NCBI GenBank assembly: GCA_951799445.1
Contig: OX637287.1
Coordinates: forward strand, 54,527,724 to 54,591,723
Length of the DNA: 64,000 bases
Origin: Pseudisothecium myosuroides
Taxonomy: Eukaryota; Streptophyta; Bryopsida; Hypnales; Lembophyllaceae
Direction: 5' to 3'
The notes under the pieces were generated by a model. It did no database searches, was not told the origin of the DNA, and saw only the letters and a program-made list of their open reading frames with translations. Position 1 is the stretch's first letter; each line of letters opens with the position of its first letter. Positions 1 to 13,194 of the stretch are shown here, piece by piece. A program made the translations under genes and the position numbers.

Positions 1-3000
1 CCAAAAGGTCTTAAAATATTATAATTAACAAATAATTAGCTATATTGATATGTTAATAATATGTGCTTTGAACATTTTCCCCTAAAGATCCGATCAAGTA
101 TATTATGGTCATTTGTTCAATTTTGGGCAACATTTTTAAGTAGAATTTTTTTAATTTATACTTTGTGTGCAAACTAGATTGAGTTGTCTATCCATTTATA
201 CATTCAAAACTATTGCTATGGTCAAACAAAAATTATAAGGAAAATAGCACAAAGTATTTAGAATTTCCCTATAGTTGGAATGTTTACTATTTGGAAAAAG
301 TATTGATGTTTCAGTTACTAAATCTTACTCCTTTTCAACAAAAACTTCATTTAACAATCAAGTAAAAGAGGCAAACAGGAGTTTGTGTTTCACTTCTCTT
401 CCTTTGGGAAAATCCAAAGTCGTTGATTTGAAATCAAACATAACATTTAGTCACCCAAAGAGAGATTGACTTTTCTTCTCTTCAAGCATCATCCAAGTAA
501 CTCATCCAAATTTGAATGCATGTGATCTGACAACATGATATTAATAACATTCCAGATTTTGAGGCCAATCTAGACTCTGAGGCAAGTTAATGCTGAAGAA
601 TTGCTTTAGTATGTTCATCAACAATTTTATTTGGGAGAGATAGTGATGAATACCTCACAACAATTGTATTCCCCAATCACTTGAAATAAATCACATCAAG
701 CCCCAAATTAGTATTGTGACCCCTCTTGACACCTGTACTTGTAGTTACTAATATGGCAGATGAAATGGTATCAAATATTCTACACCATTTCGTTTGGGCG
801 AAGGCAGCCCACTTTGACTGCTACATACTGAATGTTATGAAAAAAATTCCCCTCCACAAATGTCGTTGATCTTTTAATAAAACCAAAATTGTTGATGTTT
901 GTCAAATAGACGGTCTTGGCTGTTCAAACATGGATGTAGAATACGGATATGGATATGATTACAAAATACGGATATGGATATGATTATAAAATATGGATAC
1001 GATTATAGGATTCAAAATACAAAAGACAGATATGGTTATGGTTATAGAATTTGAAATACATACGTATTTACATGAATTCATACGGATATATCCCATATCG
1101 ATTGTTGTTCACACAAGTTTCATAAGAATACAAATATGGATTTGGAGTGGGTCTAAAAGCACAATTCATGAATTCATTTTAAAAGGAGTTTGTCACAATG
1201 TGCTCAAATTTTTGGATGTACCCCTTTTGTTTATTTCAAGTTTAACAACCAGTAGAAAAATTACATGTGTATCCCTTTTAGAATTTTTGTAAAAACTTAA
1301 CAACCAATGGGAGGATGACATGTGTACCCTTTTGTTTTTTATGTGTGAATTGGAAGAAAAGCATGAGTGTTTTTCTTGGAAATTGACATTTTGTCACAAT
1401 GACAATGAGCTCAAAAAGGCAATAATTGCCTTTTTTACAAAAGTTTTAATAATGATCAGTATCAAAAGCTGTGTTCTTGAAAATATGGCAAATAGAGCTT
1501 TGAGAGCCTGGAGTTTACAATCTAACTTAAGTCAAGTTTAACCAACCCCTATACCTAGCTATTAGGGTCAGCATTAATTACATAAAAAATCAAGAGTTTG
1601 GAGTTTTAATTTTTTTGGAAATTATTCATGGAGGAGTTGGAAAACAAAATGAACTAACTTTGCAAATGCCTAAATATCATAAAAATGGGTCAAATGGTAA
1701 ATTTGAACCTCCTAATGTTGAAAACTTAATAGGTTGATTTTTTTTAAAGTTTCACATGTACCACCAAATATCAAGATATTTTAGTTTTAAGACTAGCATC
1801 ATTGACATTTTGTAAGTAAGAGTCATCAAGGGGCTCTTCTTATAGTAAAGTTCATTTTTCTTCATCAATCTCTAAAAATTATAGGATATTTGAAGCAAAG
1901 TGGGAGCTCAAAGAAAAAACAAAGTAAATATGTTCGCACCAGAACTTTAAACCTCATTTAAGCATTATAAATTTAACTTTTTTTCAAAATTAAGCCAACT
2001 GTAAAAACGTGGTAAATCAAGTTAAGTTTCGTCTCCAAAAATCCGTTTGTGATTTGGATTCTGTAAAAAAAGTTACGGAGGTTTGAAGTTCCGGTGTGGA
2101 AATAATTATTGCATTATTTTGACTTGAGTATGAGTAATTGAGCTCTTTCATGTCTTAATTTACATACCGGTATTCCACATGGATTGTTGTACCTCCTACC
2201 TCATGATTTTTATAAACCACTTACCTTCTCTTCTCAAACCAAATTTTAAATGGCTTGTAAATATATTTAGGATGGACAAATTGACCACATATACGGTGTC
2301 AATATTTTGAAGTTTTTTGAAGTTTTTAGTTAATTTTGAAATTGCATGCCAAACCACTTTTTCCAACTTTAACTCATTATTATGTATAAAATGCATGCCG
2401 ACCCAGATAGCCCAATATCATATGACAATATGGCACTACCATTCCGATGATTCTTCAAGCCTGTGAAAATTGCTTGGACGGTTACGTAGTGGAGAACGCG
2501 CCCAAGGGGCACATTTTGCCTTGCAAGCGAGCTCTAGGTAAGCCCGGCAAGGCGAGCTTTGACCCGCGAGCAAGGCAGAATGCGCCCTCCAGGGTGTCAT
2601 TGGCGTTAAAACCCGTTTCTGTGGTAGAATTGGTCGTTCCCGTGGCAAAATTGGCCCAATGTAGAAGCAACCGCTTATTGTTTAATTTTGCATTGAAATT
2701 TGTCCTAGAAATTGTCTGAACCGACAAGGATTGCTCTAAACAAACTGAATGATGCAAATTAGAGGATATTCTTGGAGGACGAGCCTGCTTTGGTAGTAAT
2801 CAAAAGCCCTATTGTTGAAACTTTGGCAGATACTCACAAACCTAAATCATGTTACTTGGTTGTCCAGAGAAGGTTTTGGAGTGGCCCGTGGAGGGTTGTG
2901 TTGTCTTAGAAGAGGAAATAATTTGGTAACAAACCTCATAGCAAGCGGTTAATTCCCATAGACATGTAAGCATTTACTATTGCAGATATCAAGTATCACT

Positions 3001-4096
3001 TGTCATTCCCTGAAATAGCGACAAAACGTGGGGTGAGTGAAAAAAGTCACAAACGATAAAACATTGGGCCAACTTGGCTACTAACATTAGATCATTTTTA
3101 GCCTCTGATGAGTGAGAAACAATAGAAGTTTGGATCTCCGAAATGAGAAACGATAAGATTCGCAGTAGTGATTGAAGTGTGTGAAATTCCTTCATTTGAA
3201 CTTGTTTGAAGTTGATCAGTTGTAGGTATGTGATTGTTCAAGTTTTGGTATAGTGTCGAGCACAATTTTTATATGAAATAAATGAAAAACAATCACAATA
3301 TCATGGAATTGAACCATCTCCTCCAAAATATATTGTATTTCAAACTACAAATGATTGCAGTTTTTGTCCAAAGAGAGAAATCAAAGGATTGAAATATCTT
3401 ATATTAACAATTCTTCTTCCTTTTTATTAATGACCAAATGTATAATTACAATGTTGTGTGACATGAAGACAAATTAAAGTTACACCTCTATATGTGGAAC
3501 CTATTCTTAAAGACAACTTACGTGAGAGAATTTGATGTGTTGCATTAGGCAATGAGTATGTTGTTCTTTTAATTTGGACTTTTCTTAAATATGGGAGTAT
3601 GGGCTCTTGGATCAAATTACCTACAACATTTGCTTAGAAATGATTAAAAAATATTATTTTTGAGAGCTTGAAGAGACCATATCGAAGAGGATCCAACGAT
3701 TTGAAAGGATTAATTACATATTCCATTAGGGTTGAGAAGTTGATTTAAGGATTGTTTTTTATTTGAAGTTCATGGATGTTATTTAATTTTTGATTACGGA
3801 GATGTTGCCCTTCAGCAACCAACAATATTGGAACATTTAACTTCAAATTAATATATTTGACCATCACTTCAAGATTGAAAATAAAGATTTGTAGAAGTAT
3901 TAGTGGTGTGTAACAAATATCAAATGGTGAGAATATACACTCAACCAAAAGTCTCAATGATGTATGTGAAATTAATTTTACTTTCAAGACATCTAGTTGG
4001 TTTATCAAACTTCTATTTGAAATTTTCACGTAGATAAATATTTTGGAAGGCCTTGAATTTGGATTGAGGTTTAAATTTTAAAGCATTTTTTTGTAG
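1..4096. other. AT-rich stretch without a recognised gene
   Basis: No open frame here has recognisable domains or consistent splice context. A short 25-bp tandem repeat sits near 941-1010. A GC-richer patch at about 2440-2760 holds overlapping short frames on both strands, none of which I recognise. Around 2770-2910 a frame of about 48 codons reads like a decayed coding fragment but ends in stops and matches nothing I know. Confidence 0.5.
941..1010. repeat. 25-bp tandem repeat, about 2.7 copies
   Basis: Two near-identical 25-base units (941-965 and 966-990) built on ATACGGATATGGATATGATT are followed by a degraded third copy. Nothing suggests a function. Confidence 0.75.
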
Positions 4097-4922
4097 GAAT
4101 TGAATGAAGACCTTGATGATAGAGAAAAAGGAATTGATGAAGAAAAAATAATTGATGAAAAGAATGGGAGTGGGCCTTTTGATGAACTTTTGGATCAAGC
4201 AAAATATATCACAAAATCATTAGACAACACTATTACAACATTGTTGCAATTAAAGGTTGATGGACATAATACCATGATCTAGTCTTGTTAGGAATATGTT
4301 TATAAACTTTGTACACTAGAAAGTACATGGACCTTGTCATGAAATGTGAACAAAAGTTGTACGTTTAAAAACACAACATTCTTTAGCAATTGCCGAAATT
4401 CTCCGTTCTCCGTTCCCCCTTATAGATGACAATTCCAAAAGACTCAAATGTTTGACAAACATTGTGTATAGTATACATGGCACTCAATGATTGTTTGATG
4501 CATGCATTTTTTTGCACCTCCTAACTTAAGTTCAAACCAAATTTGAATTAATTTTAAGGAATTTGGATGTAGCTACTCAAGTTAGGATGTCTTGAAGAAT
4601 TACGATGAATTTGAACATGATTGTGTTGGTGTAAACTAAAGAAACAAACTTATACTTGATGTTGTAATTTTAGGAGGGTATACAAGATACAAGTGTAAAG
4701 ATCAAACAAAATCAAGAGACATTAGCAAAGTCAATTGAAACTCTCAAAGATAAAGTGAGCAGTGTTGTTGCATGCAATGCTACAATTGTAAATAGCAAAG
4801 GAGCATCTAAAGACTTAGTCAATGACAAAGTTTATAGTCTAAATGAAAGGGTAGAAGGCTCTAGAATTAGTCAGGTTGAAGATGGAAATGTCAAAGGCAA
4901 AGACTCCTTTAGAGCAACATGA
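4097..4922 (+). CDS. orphan coiled-coil protein, 3' part of a candidate gene
   Basis: Two open exons join in phase. Exon 4097-4255 follows a T-rich tract ending in TTTTTTTGTAG and holds 53 codons rich in Asp, Glu and Lys. It ends LLQLK at a GTTGATGG donor. Exon 4674-4922 follows ATTTTAG and holds 82 codons and a TGA stop, with heptad-like spacing (KQNQETLAKSIETLKDKV). The joined peptide is acidic and helical, probably a coiled coil. No start codon or upstream exon could be identified, so the gene is 5' incomplete. I recognise no family. It could be a lineage-specific gene, a transposon-borne gene or a decaying copy; the weak donor is the main doubt. Confidence 0.4.
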
Positions 4923-6653
4923 TTGTTTGCTACCATCTAACATATTATTTTTTCTTATCATAATTCAAGACAACCAAACTTGCACTTAGAATAGCATTGA
5001 AGACAATATAAAGATACAAACAAGTTGTTTTGAAACAAATTGTTATTTTGGCTAGATTGAAAATTAAACCCTAGAAATTGTAGCAAATATTTCTATCGTA
5101 GCATCCTCATGACTCATGTTTGGAGATGCCTTGGTTTTAGTGCATATAGTATTTTTTGAGGTGGTAGTCAACAAACCAAATTATTTACTATAGCTCAAAG
5201 CTTTGAAAGCCAGACAAACTATAGAATAAAATAAGCGATATATGATTAATTACAATTGTTTAATATACAAATTGTGGATCTCAAATATGGGAATTGATAG
5301 CTTCAACATAATTTAGAGTACTTTCATGTATAGAATAGTTGATCTACTCACTTCCCTGGTTGTTGAAGTAATTTCATATATCAAGCTTGGATTTGAAGTT
5401 CAAAAGAGATTGTATGATTTGCATCTTGGGAAGTAGTAAAATTAGGATTTAGGGAGAGGTACCTCAAGAAAGTGGATATTGCCATTGAAAATGAGAACTT
5501 TGCACATGGAAAGTTGCATGGTAGCTTAGACAATGCACTTTGTTAATTTTATATACATTTAATTTTCCAACAAAATGCAGTTACCAATTCAAAATTGCTC
5601 GATTATGTGTTACACATATTCCATTAGCACTACTTTATTCCCTCTTTAAGGTAGATGGATTTCTCCCATAGGCTACTTTCAACAAGACCATCTTGAATAC
5701 ACTTGTTTGTTTTAATTACTTTTGTACAATCTCCAAGTTATGCACCAATGAACCAAATTATTGCACATAACCCAACTAGATGACACCATAATAAAAAAGA
5801 AGTAAATGCCAATAATGAAAAATTCACAACCAAAGATGAAAAGAAAAAAGAGAGATCCAAAATCCTAGAAACTAATTAAATAGAGTCATTGACAATTGAG
5901 AATATTGCACAAATCTTCTAGTAAAACTAGTTTAGAAAGTTACATAAATGAACATAGAATTAATTTTAACATCCACTTTAATCACACCATTCCTTGCTCT
6001 TTATAACATCCACAATATATTAGAGATAAGAGTATGTGAAAAGAATGATCAATTCATATAAGCCATCTACAAAGAACAATTCATAGAAAGAGGTAACCAA
6101 CGATATCAACTTGGTTCTCGTTCTTTAGGATCAATGTAGTTGTATGAGTCGACTAAGCCAAAGTCCTCCCAAATGGAAATTACACTTAGCATCCACCATG
6201 ACATTGGTGCTACTACAATTACATTTAGATGGTATATTCCTTATAGTTCTACACACTATGTATAGAATTGTAGATACATCAATTTTACAAATACATAATT
6301 CACAATCACTTGAACATGGATATAAATGTCAAATTTCAAGTATATCTAATAAATGGCAAATATGTATTTATGGCAAACAACATGAATTAGCTATCAATTG
6401 TAAACATATGCTTAACATATTCTAATTTACCAAGGCTGAAACAACGGTGTCTATAATCTATTCCTTAAGTATCTCTTTTGCTCTTGTAAAAATCTTGGTA
6501 CATCAAGATGGAAATCAATGCTAAGAACTTAAGAACTTCATTCACTCACACCAATTTCTAGCATTAAATTACATTGACCATTTACATTTAAAAAGATGGA
6601 CCAATTCTAATTTTAAAACTCTAAATCTAAACTTCTTTTCTTCTAATTATTAC
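4923..6653. other. AT-rich stretch without a recognised gene
   Basis: Only short frames are present. The longest, near 6144-6425, has no recognisable motif. Nothing else is seen. Confidence 0.5.
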
Positions 6654-7048
6654 TAAGGTAGACCCCCCTATTCCCAACCATTGACCCATTCCCAACCTAT
6701 AGGTGCACGTATTTTTGACCAAGCTTAGAATTTTTTTTCCTTTTCAAAGTTGGAAATAATAAATGCATGACACATGTCCTAAGTTGTTAAAAAAAAGTAA
6801 GAAATAATGATTAGGTAAAAGTTCTTGAATGATCAGAATTGGAAGAGTCTAGATATTGGCCATGGATCCGGAGCACTTTTTACCTTCCAAAATTCATAGT
6901 AATTTCAATTCAAGCAATAAAATTTCCAATTTTTTTGCAATCCATGTCATTTCTATCGATGTACCTTTGAAAAATATTTGTTTTGCCTTCACTACTCTAG
7001 ATCATGTCGGAATTCCTTATTCAGTCGGTTATGGGGGGCTCTACCTTA
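6654..7048. mobile_element. MITE with TAAGGTAGA(C/G)CCCCCC inverted ends
   Basis: The left end reads TAAGGTAGACCCCCCTA. The right end, reverse-complemented, reads TAAGGTAGAGCCCCCCATA, so the two ends match over about 17 bases with one mismatch. The element is about 395 bp with no coding capacity. A TA at each outer edge fits a TA target duplication. A segment before its right end (CACTACTCTAGATCATGTC) recurs diverged at about 12135-12200, where a related right end GGTGGTTCTACCTTA is visible; that second copy's left end was not found. Confidence 0.65.
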
Positions 7049-7942
7049 AATATTGACAAACACAAAATAATTCAAGAAATGAAAAAATAACATTATTAGT
7101 CTATAGAGGTCAAAAATCAAGTTGCATTAAATAATCCAATGAAACTTGCATATTAAGCAAGAGTGTCTGCTTAGCATTTGGATTGAATTAAGGAGACATT
7201 GAGATTTGAGAGAATGCCATAGGATGAATGACTCTGTGATAACTCTCTTAGGCTCTTTAGAGTTGCTTCTTTTAATGTTAATCCTATAGTGCCAAAGACA
7301 CCACTGTCTTGTCATTAGGTGGACGGAAATTGCCTTAGTAACATATCACTTTGGAAAATGAGATGTGAAGTATGAAGTTCAAATGTACGCACATTATTTG
7401 GATTTATAGAACTTCTCTAAATCCATGCACGTACCTAGGCACTGTTATATTTCTTTGATCATGCCCCTTGGAAATATAGGATGACCCCTACTTTACTTGC
7501 ATCCATTCCCTCAATTCATCCAACAAGAGAAGGTTGGAGTGAACTGACCTCTTTGCTTGGCCTCCCCTAAGTCATTCCATGGGCGCATGTAAAAAAAAAG
7601 CTTCCTATTTTGAGCTTGATTAAATTTACCTTGTGCACCTTTCCTAGCTAATTTGAGGCCTTTGATTGCAAATATGAGTTCAAAATTTCCAAATTTTATC
7701 ATGCGTGTAAAATTTTAAAAAAATAGCGTCTTTCCCGAGGCCAAGTGAAGGATCAATTTACCCCGGCCCAAGAGAAGATGTGATATAAGAAAGTGATCTT
7801 CTAAGGTAGGTTCATATAGGCACATGTACTAGTCCAATACCATCACCCTTCTCAATTTAGTCCTCATATATCTGAGGTGTACATTTATCCTTTGAAATGT
7901 ATCCGACGGGTACAATGCAACGGAGTTGAGAAGGGGTGGTGA
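7049..7942. other. stretch without a recognised gene
   Basis: No supported gene. TAAGGTAGGTTCATATAGG near 7804 resembles the ends of the AGGTAG-type elements, but no partner end was found. Confidence 0.4.
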
Positions 7943-8235
7943 CAAGGGTTTTTTTAGGCGATTTGGTGCAAAATTGCACCAAATTTTATGGCCTGGCACC
8001 ACGCCTATAGAAAAAAATAGTACTTAAAAGGTAGAAAATCACCAGAAAACTTCAAATAAAAAAAATCATGGATGAAATCGCCAAATTCTGGATGAAAACT
8101 GAATAATGGATATGTGATATGTGCTAATATGGTATTTTCTATCTAATATGTGGATGAATGTTGAAATTTGGAGCACCACTATGACATTCAATATGGCCAC
8201 TATGGCACTTCACTGAAAATGAAAAAAACAAACTG
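7943..8235. mobile_element. hAT-type MITE, diverged copy
   Basis: The element starts CAAGGGTTTTTTTAGGCG and ends AAAAAAACAAACTG. It is flanked by an 8-bp near-perfect duplication (GGTGGTGA at 7935-7942, GGTGGTGG at 8236-8243). Its interior, including GGCGATTTGGTGCAAAATTG, matches the element at 35255-35541 in opposite orientation. Eight-base duplications and CA(G/A)-type ends are typical of hAT elements. It is 293 bp and non-coding. Confidence 0.75.
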
Positions 8236-9353
8236 GGTGGTGGTAATAGGTTGGTCACCATATTTAGGGGTCAGCTTTGGCCTTGGTGCAGTACTGGTAC
8301 CTATTGTTCATGCCTGCAGATTGACCCAGCTGCTAATCAATTGCAGTCAGTCTGGACCGAAAGCCTGATGAATTAATTACTGTTTGTACGATCGTAATAA
8401 GCTGGACTCCTTCAGGTTCCAGCTGGAACGTAAGCTCAGTTGTCTGAAAGGAAGGAAAGTTTCCAACTCCCAAGCCCACCCATGTGGTCACCTAACCGAA
8501 GGCTGCTCATGGAGCGGACACAAAACATGTTTCACATAGTTACCAGTCCTTAGCAATGTTTTCAGAGATGCAGGTTAGTTCACTGTTAGCTGGTGGAATT
8601 GCAAAAGAACTCGTTTGCAATTTGAAAACAATAGAAAAAAATTTGTTGAAAAAATCTACAAAATTCCTACTTAGAGTACAAAATATAGAATAAAACTGGA
8701 CTCGGTACCAATTGGAAAACCGGTTCATTAGGAGAAAATTGAACCCCAAAAGAGGCCGCTTCGTAATGCAAAAAGTTGGGTGGGAAGAGCCTTCTCAACT
8801 CACTAATTGGGCCAAGAATTACACGATGAATTCAAAAATTTGTCATCATTATCCAATCCATCTCCACGATCTCATGAATTTCATGATGAGTCCATCACGA
8901 AGGATGGAGCACATGCTACGTGGTGGTTGTAATGAGGATATGGCCACCCTTACACTCATTCAGTTAGTATTCAAATTAGTAAGAAACGTCAAAGCCTCTT
9001 TGTGGGTTCAAATTCCTCCTAACCAATATGGGAATTGGAGGCAACTAGTTGGTAAATCTAAAAAAATATCCCCAAGGCTTGTCCGTCCTTGGCATAAAAC
9101 TGAAATCTTGGGGATCTAATTTAAAACGAGAGTATTAGTAATAATAATAACAATAATAATAATTTCTAAAGCAACTCTATGAACTCAACTAGTACCCACA
9201 AAAAAAAAAGATCAAATTAGAGTTAATCAAAAAGTGTGTGCAAGGCGGGACCGGCAGCCGGAGTTTGAGAAAAAAAGAGGATCAAACTTCTTGGAGCACC
9301 CAAACTCAGGCCGTCTAATTGAGTTTGGTACCGTGTTTGTTTTATTATATTCT
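8236..9353. other. stretch without a recognised gene
   Basis: A long open frame at 8712-9119 (135 codons, opening with TTG rather than ATG) shows no known domain or splice context, and I regard it as chance. A TAA-type microsatellite lies near 9134-9163. Confidence 0.45.
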
Positions 9354-9675
9354 TAAGGTAGGAGGCTCGAACTCCAATAGGGCATTTTGAACCGAACAGG
9401 ACACATAGGTACATTTTGCTTTTTTCAATTAACCAAAATGTACAAACGATGTACATTCTAGGAGGTGGTCGCTTTTAGAGTCCTATGGCTTTTCAACTTC
9501 AAAATTTCGTAACTAATTCCACAAAGCTCCAAAAAATATGAAACAACTTGGGCCACATGCCATTTCTTCTTGTCTTTCAAGGAAAATTGACTGAAAGATA
9601 TTTCAAGATGTTTTACCTCCCCAAAATTCAGGTTCAGCGCTTAGATGGTCGTCGCTTTATGGACCTCCTACCTTA
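9354..9675. mobile_element. AGGTAGGAGG-ended MITE, copy 1
   Basis: It starts TAAGGTAGGAGGCTC and ends GGACCTCCTACCTTA. The interior includes GGAGGTGGTCGCTTTTAGAG and a segment about gaps in ATGAAACAACTTGGGCC that is shared, often in inverse orientation, with the copies at 18977-19293 and 26129-26445. The TA at each end suggests a TA target duplication, as in Tc1/mariner-type elements, but the superfamily is not proven. Confidence 0.7.
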
Positions 9676-11148
9676 GTTAAACCTTCCTCTCACAGGTTCA
9701 CAACCACAGCACAACTTTTTTTTATTAACTCTATTGTATTGCCTTCAGCAAGCATTAGGCAACCACAGTCAAGCACCAGAGTAACTTCAGTTTTTCAGTG
9801 CCAATGAAAGGTGCTCCCCAGAGTACAAAAAAAGTCACAAGATCCCTGCCACTCAAACAAATTCAGTGGACTTATTCTCGAGATCCACGCAAGATCTCTT
9901 GAATGTGATGCATACAAGTCTGAATGAACAATTTTCACATGTCCAGTTGTGCCAAATGCATTTAACCCTTCATCGTCGAAGGTCCAAACATGCTTAAAAG
10001 CATCCTGCCTTTGCAAGCGTGAAAAGTCTAAATTTCAGTAAGGTATGAAAATCTCAACCATACAATCTTGTTGTGTGCATGTTGTAGATGGTGTGGAACA
10101 AATTTGGGGTCATTTGACCGTATAGATTGAAAGATTATAATGTTTTAGTGTTGGAAAAAGGTGCTGAAATTTTCTTAAAAACACATTTGGAGGTGAAATT
10201 CGATTTCTAAACCTACTCAAATGAAAAAACATCAAATTTCCAAGTGATTAAAAAACAAAATGTAAACTCTTTCAATTGGTGAAAAAAAATATCATTCAAA
10301 TGACTCATTGTGTTTGCAAAATGGATTTGAAATGTTAAAAAACAGTGAAAAAAGTAGCAAAAAATCACATCTATAGCTGAACCTCCTTCTACTAAAATGC
10401 TTCTCAGTCACTCATAACTTCTTGTATCAATGTGAAATTTTAACCACAAAAACTAAACTAGTATGCGCAACTTTTACAACAAAAATTATTGAAAACGGAC
10501 CATGTATGAAGAAATTATGAGCTGCCAAAGTTCACTATAATACAAAAATGTCTGGATTTTGAACTTCGAATTGCTCTCAAACATTCAAAATAGCTTGGAT
10601 TGACATGAAAATTTTACCTCAATAACTAGAGCTTAAGGGAAACAAAACCCAACAAATTTTATTGAAAATGAACATTTGATGAGAAAGATACAAGCTCCCA
10701 AAGTTGCACTCATGACAATGCAGTGTGCTGAACTCAAATTGAACCTGTGAACTTCGAATGGCTTTCACAAACTCAATTCGTCTTGGATTGATCTGAAAAT
10801 CTTACCACACAAACTAGACTAGTATGCGCAACTTTTACAAGAAGTTTTATTAAATTTGGACATCAGATGCAAAAGTTAGAGCACTTTGAATTGGACTGTT
10901 ACGGTGTGTGAGGACACTTTTTGTCCCCTTCGGCGATGAAGGGTTAACCCTTGAACGACGTGGTGGACGTTTGGCGTCTGATGAATGACAGAGCATCCTT
11001 GCATGTGGACAGAAGTGCAACTATTCATCCTCGGAATTTTGTTGTGAAAAGGGAAGGTCTTCTACAGTAGGTCAATTTTCAATGAGTGCTTTTCTATTTT
11101 GTTAAGGCAATGATTCACACGGTAATGGAAAGGGAGGATTTCGAGGGT
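9676..11148. other. repeat-rich stretch without a recognised gene
   Basis: It contains diverged ~180-bp tandem repeats (about 10400-10870) and, at about 10970-11100, a block that recurs at about 61185-61340. No gene is supported. Confidence 0.5.
10400..10870. repeat. diverged tandem repeat, ~180-bp period, about 2.6 copies
   Basis: The landmark AAACTA(A/G)ACTAGTATGCGC appears at about 10453 and 10812, and an intermediate degraded copy (CAATAACTAGAGCTTAAGG) lies near 10620. Each unit also carries GAACTTCGAATTGCT- or GAACTTCGAATGGCT-like and TTGGATTGA words. There is no open frame across the units. Confidence 0.6.
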
Positions 11149-11546
11149 TAAGGTAGGAGGCTCAGAAATGGAGCATCTAAGGGCTGGTCCACCTTTTCAA
11201 TAATGTATTTCTTTGGATGGGAGTATTTTTAGCTCATTTTTCAAACATAGAGAAATTGATGAGGAGTATTTTTCCGAGCATTTTTGAATTACTTATGAAT
11301 TTTCAAATGAATTGGGTCGTAGGTCCCTATTTGTGACCCTAAGTCTCTCATAAACGGTCCACTTGCAATTCTAAATAAAAATGGAGGAAGTAAAGAGAAT
11401 GATTGGCTCTTGCAATTAATAAGTCTTTTTTCCTTGATTTATTCAATGACTATACTAGTCAATTTTAGAACCAACTCATGTCCATTTCATAGCCATTTAT
11501 AGGGTCCATTCTTAATGCCCGCTCTGTTTTACAACCTCCTACCTTA
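11149..11546. mobile_element. AGGTAGGAGG-ended MITE, copy 2
   Basis: Left end TAAGGTAGGAGGCTCAGAAA, right end ACCTCCTACCTTA. The 5' segment GAAATGGAGCATCTAAG is shared with the copy at 18977. The middle has diverged or been replaced, giving 398 bp instead of about 320. Confidence 0.6.
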
Positions 11547-13194
11547 CAATTTAGATTGAAGCTCATTTATCTTGTTGAACAGAATTTCTTAATCTCCAAA
11601 GGAACCAAGGTATGTTTCAAGCTTACATCATCAAAAAAACAGCCACTTTGTAATGCATACATGTGGCCAAAATTGAATTGTTTATACAAAATTTTACTAG
11701 ACTACTATGGGAATGTGTGAAAACATTTTAGAAACTTGGGCAATGTTGATGGCAACATGATTATAGCTTTTGAAATAAGAGTAAAAAAAAATTCCAGCTT
11801 TGCAAAACAAGGCTTAGAAACTTTGATGCCTAATGTAGTTAGATTAATTTTTGCACCAAATACAATTTTGTATTTGCGCAATTTCATAGTTGCCAAATTT
11901 GAAAAGCAAAATCCAATGGATTTTGCTTGAAGTGACTAAAATTGTTAGCCCTTGTTGGAATTTTTGGGGTAGCATAACTTTTTATTCTAGCACTTGATCT
12001 TCTTCAATTCAATCTTTAAAAAAAATTCCACATTCAAGAGTGATTGTATGTGTCCATGCCTTGGAGGTTAATTGTGGTGTGTTGCTGAGGGGTTGTTCTC
12101 ATTGTGGAAAGCCGATGCATTAGATGTTTTGCCTTGCACTACTCCAGATCATGTCATAATTGCTTATTCGGTCATTTATAGGTGGTTCTACCTTACATGT
12201 TCTACACCATTGATCTTCTATGATAAAAGAATGTCCTCCATTGATTTGCTTGAGCGTGTTGCTGTGTTGCTGTGGGGCTGCTCTGAGGGAATCGGCCTGA
12301 TTATCATGTAGGTTCAGACCAATTAATATTTCTTGTACCTTGGGTGGTGTCAGTTAATAATTGTTGTAGCTTGCCAGTTTTAAGAAATAAAGAAAAACAA
12401 AACAATGCAATGTTAACTGAAACATCTCTAATTTGATTGGTGTTTTTCATGTGTCTGTGTGTGTGGGGGGCAGATTCGAGAAAGTTCAGTTTCTTGGAAT
12501 CCCTCAGCAATGAGATGGCGATGAGAGTGTTACTGCGACACATGCACATTTGCAGTACCAGCGTGTTGCCCAACAGTGGCCTCTTCGTCTTCGCAGCGAC
12601 GGCGACGGCGATGGCGATGGTACAGCTAACTGCGTCGTCCAGCTGTGTCCAGCTGATCTGGACGCATTGCACCCCCTGCTGCACTGCAAGCCGAGGGGCT
12701 TTTTCTTCTTCTTCTTGCTCTACATACAGTATACGCTCTGTGGCATTCGATCTATCTTGTAGCAGATCTCTCTTGCAGCAACGATATTCATAAACAGTAT
12801 TTAGTAGGGGAGCAGCTGCAAGACTGGACGATGGATTAATAAATTAATGTCCTTGATTCTCTTGCAAGCTTCAATCGGTAGTTAATCGTTTCCTCGTTGA
12901 GAAGTGTCAGGAGTAGAAGGACTTCGGACTTGTATGTACCTTCCAAGTGATTTGAGTGGTGTGGCGTAAGCTTGACTCGTGATTGTAGCAATCATGAGGT
13001 ACTGCAGCATTGGTGGTTGATTTCGAGGAATAGCTAGCGAGCAGAAGCGGCAGTTGAAAATGAGGGTGACGAGCAGGTCCATTTTGGAATTGATGGTTTG
13101 CACGAGAATCTGAAGCAAGTGCGAGGTCATTGATGATGGGCTTCCTGCGACGATAGCTTGGAGATCGAAATTGTGGCGAGCTTGGAGCCGTGAG
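11547..13194. other. upstream region of the peroxidase gene, no other gene recognised
   Basis: A GC-richer segment at about 12440-12800 has overlapping open frames in several phases on both strands. None has a recognised domain. It may be promoter or 5' leader of the peroxidase gene. Nothing else is supported. Confidence 0.4.

Noticed and set aside
8712..9119. 135-codon open frame on the + strand
   Set aside because: It starts with TTG, has no recognised domain, no splice context, and AT-rich codons like the spacer around it.
12304..12793. Overlapping open frames on both strands upstream of the peroxidase
   Set aside because: Several phases are open at once because the segment is GC-rich; none has a motif. 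Kept as promoter or leader.
13171..13194. Extension of the peroxidase start by eight codons
   Set aside because: The upstream codon is TTG; the ATG at 13195 begins a good signal peptide.
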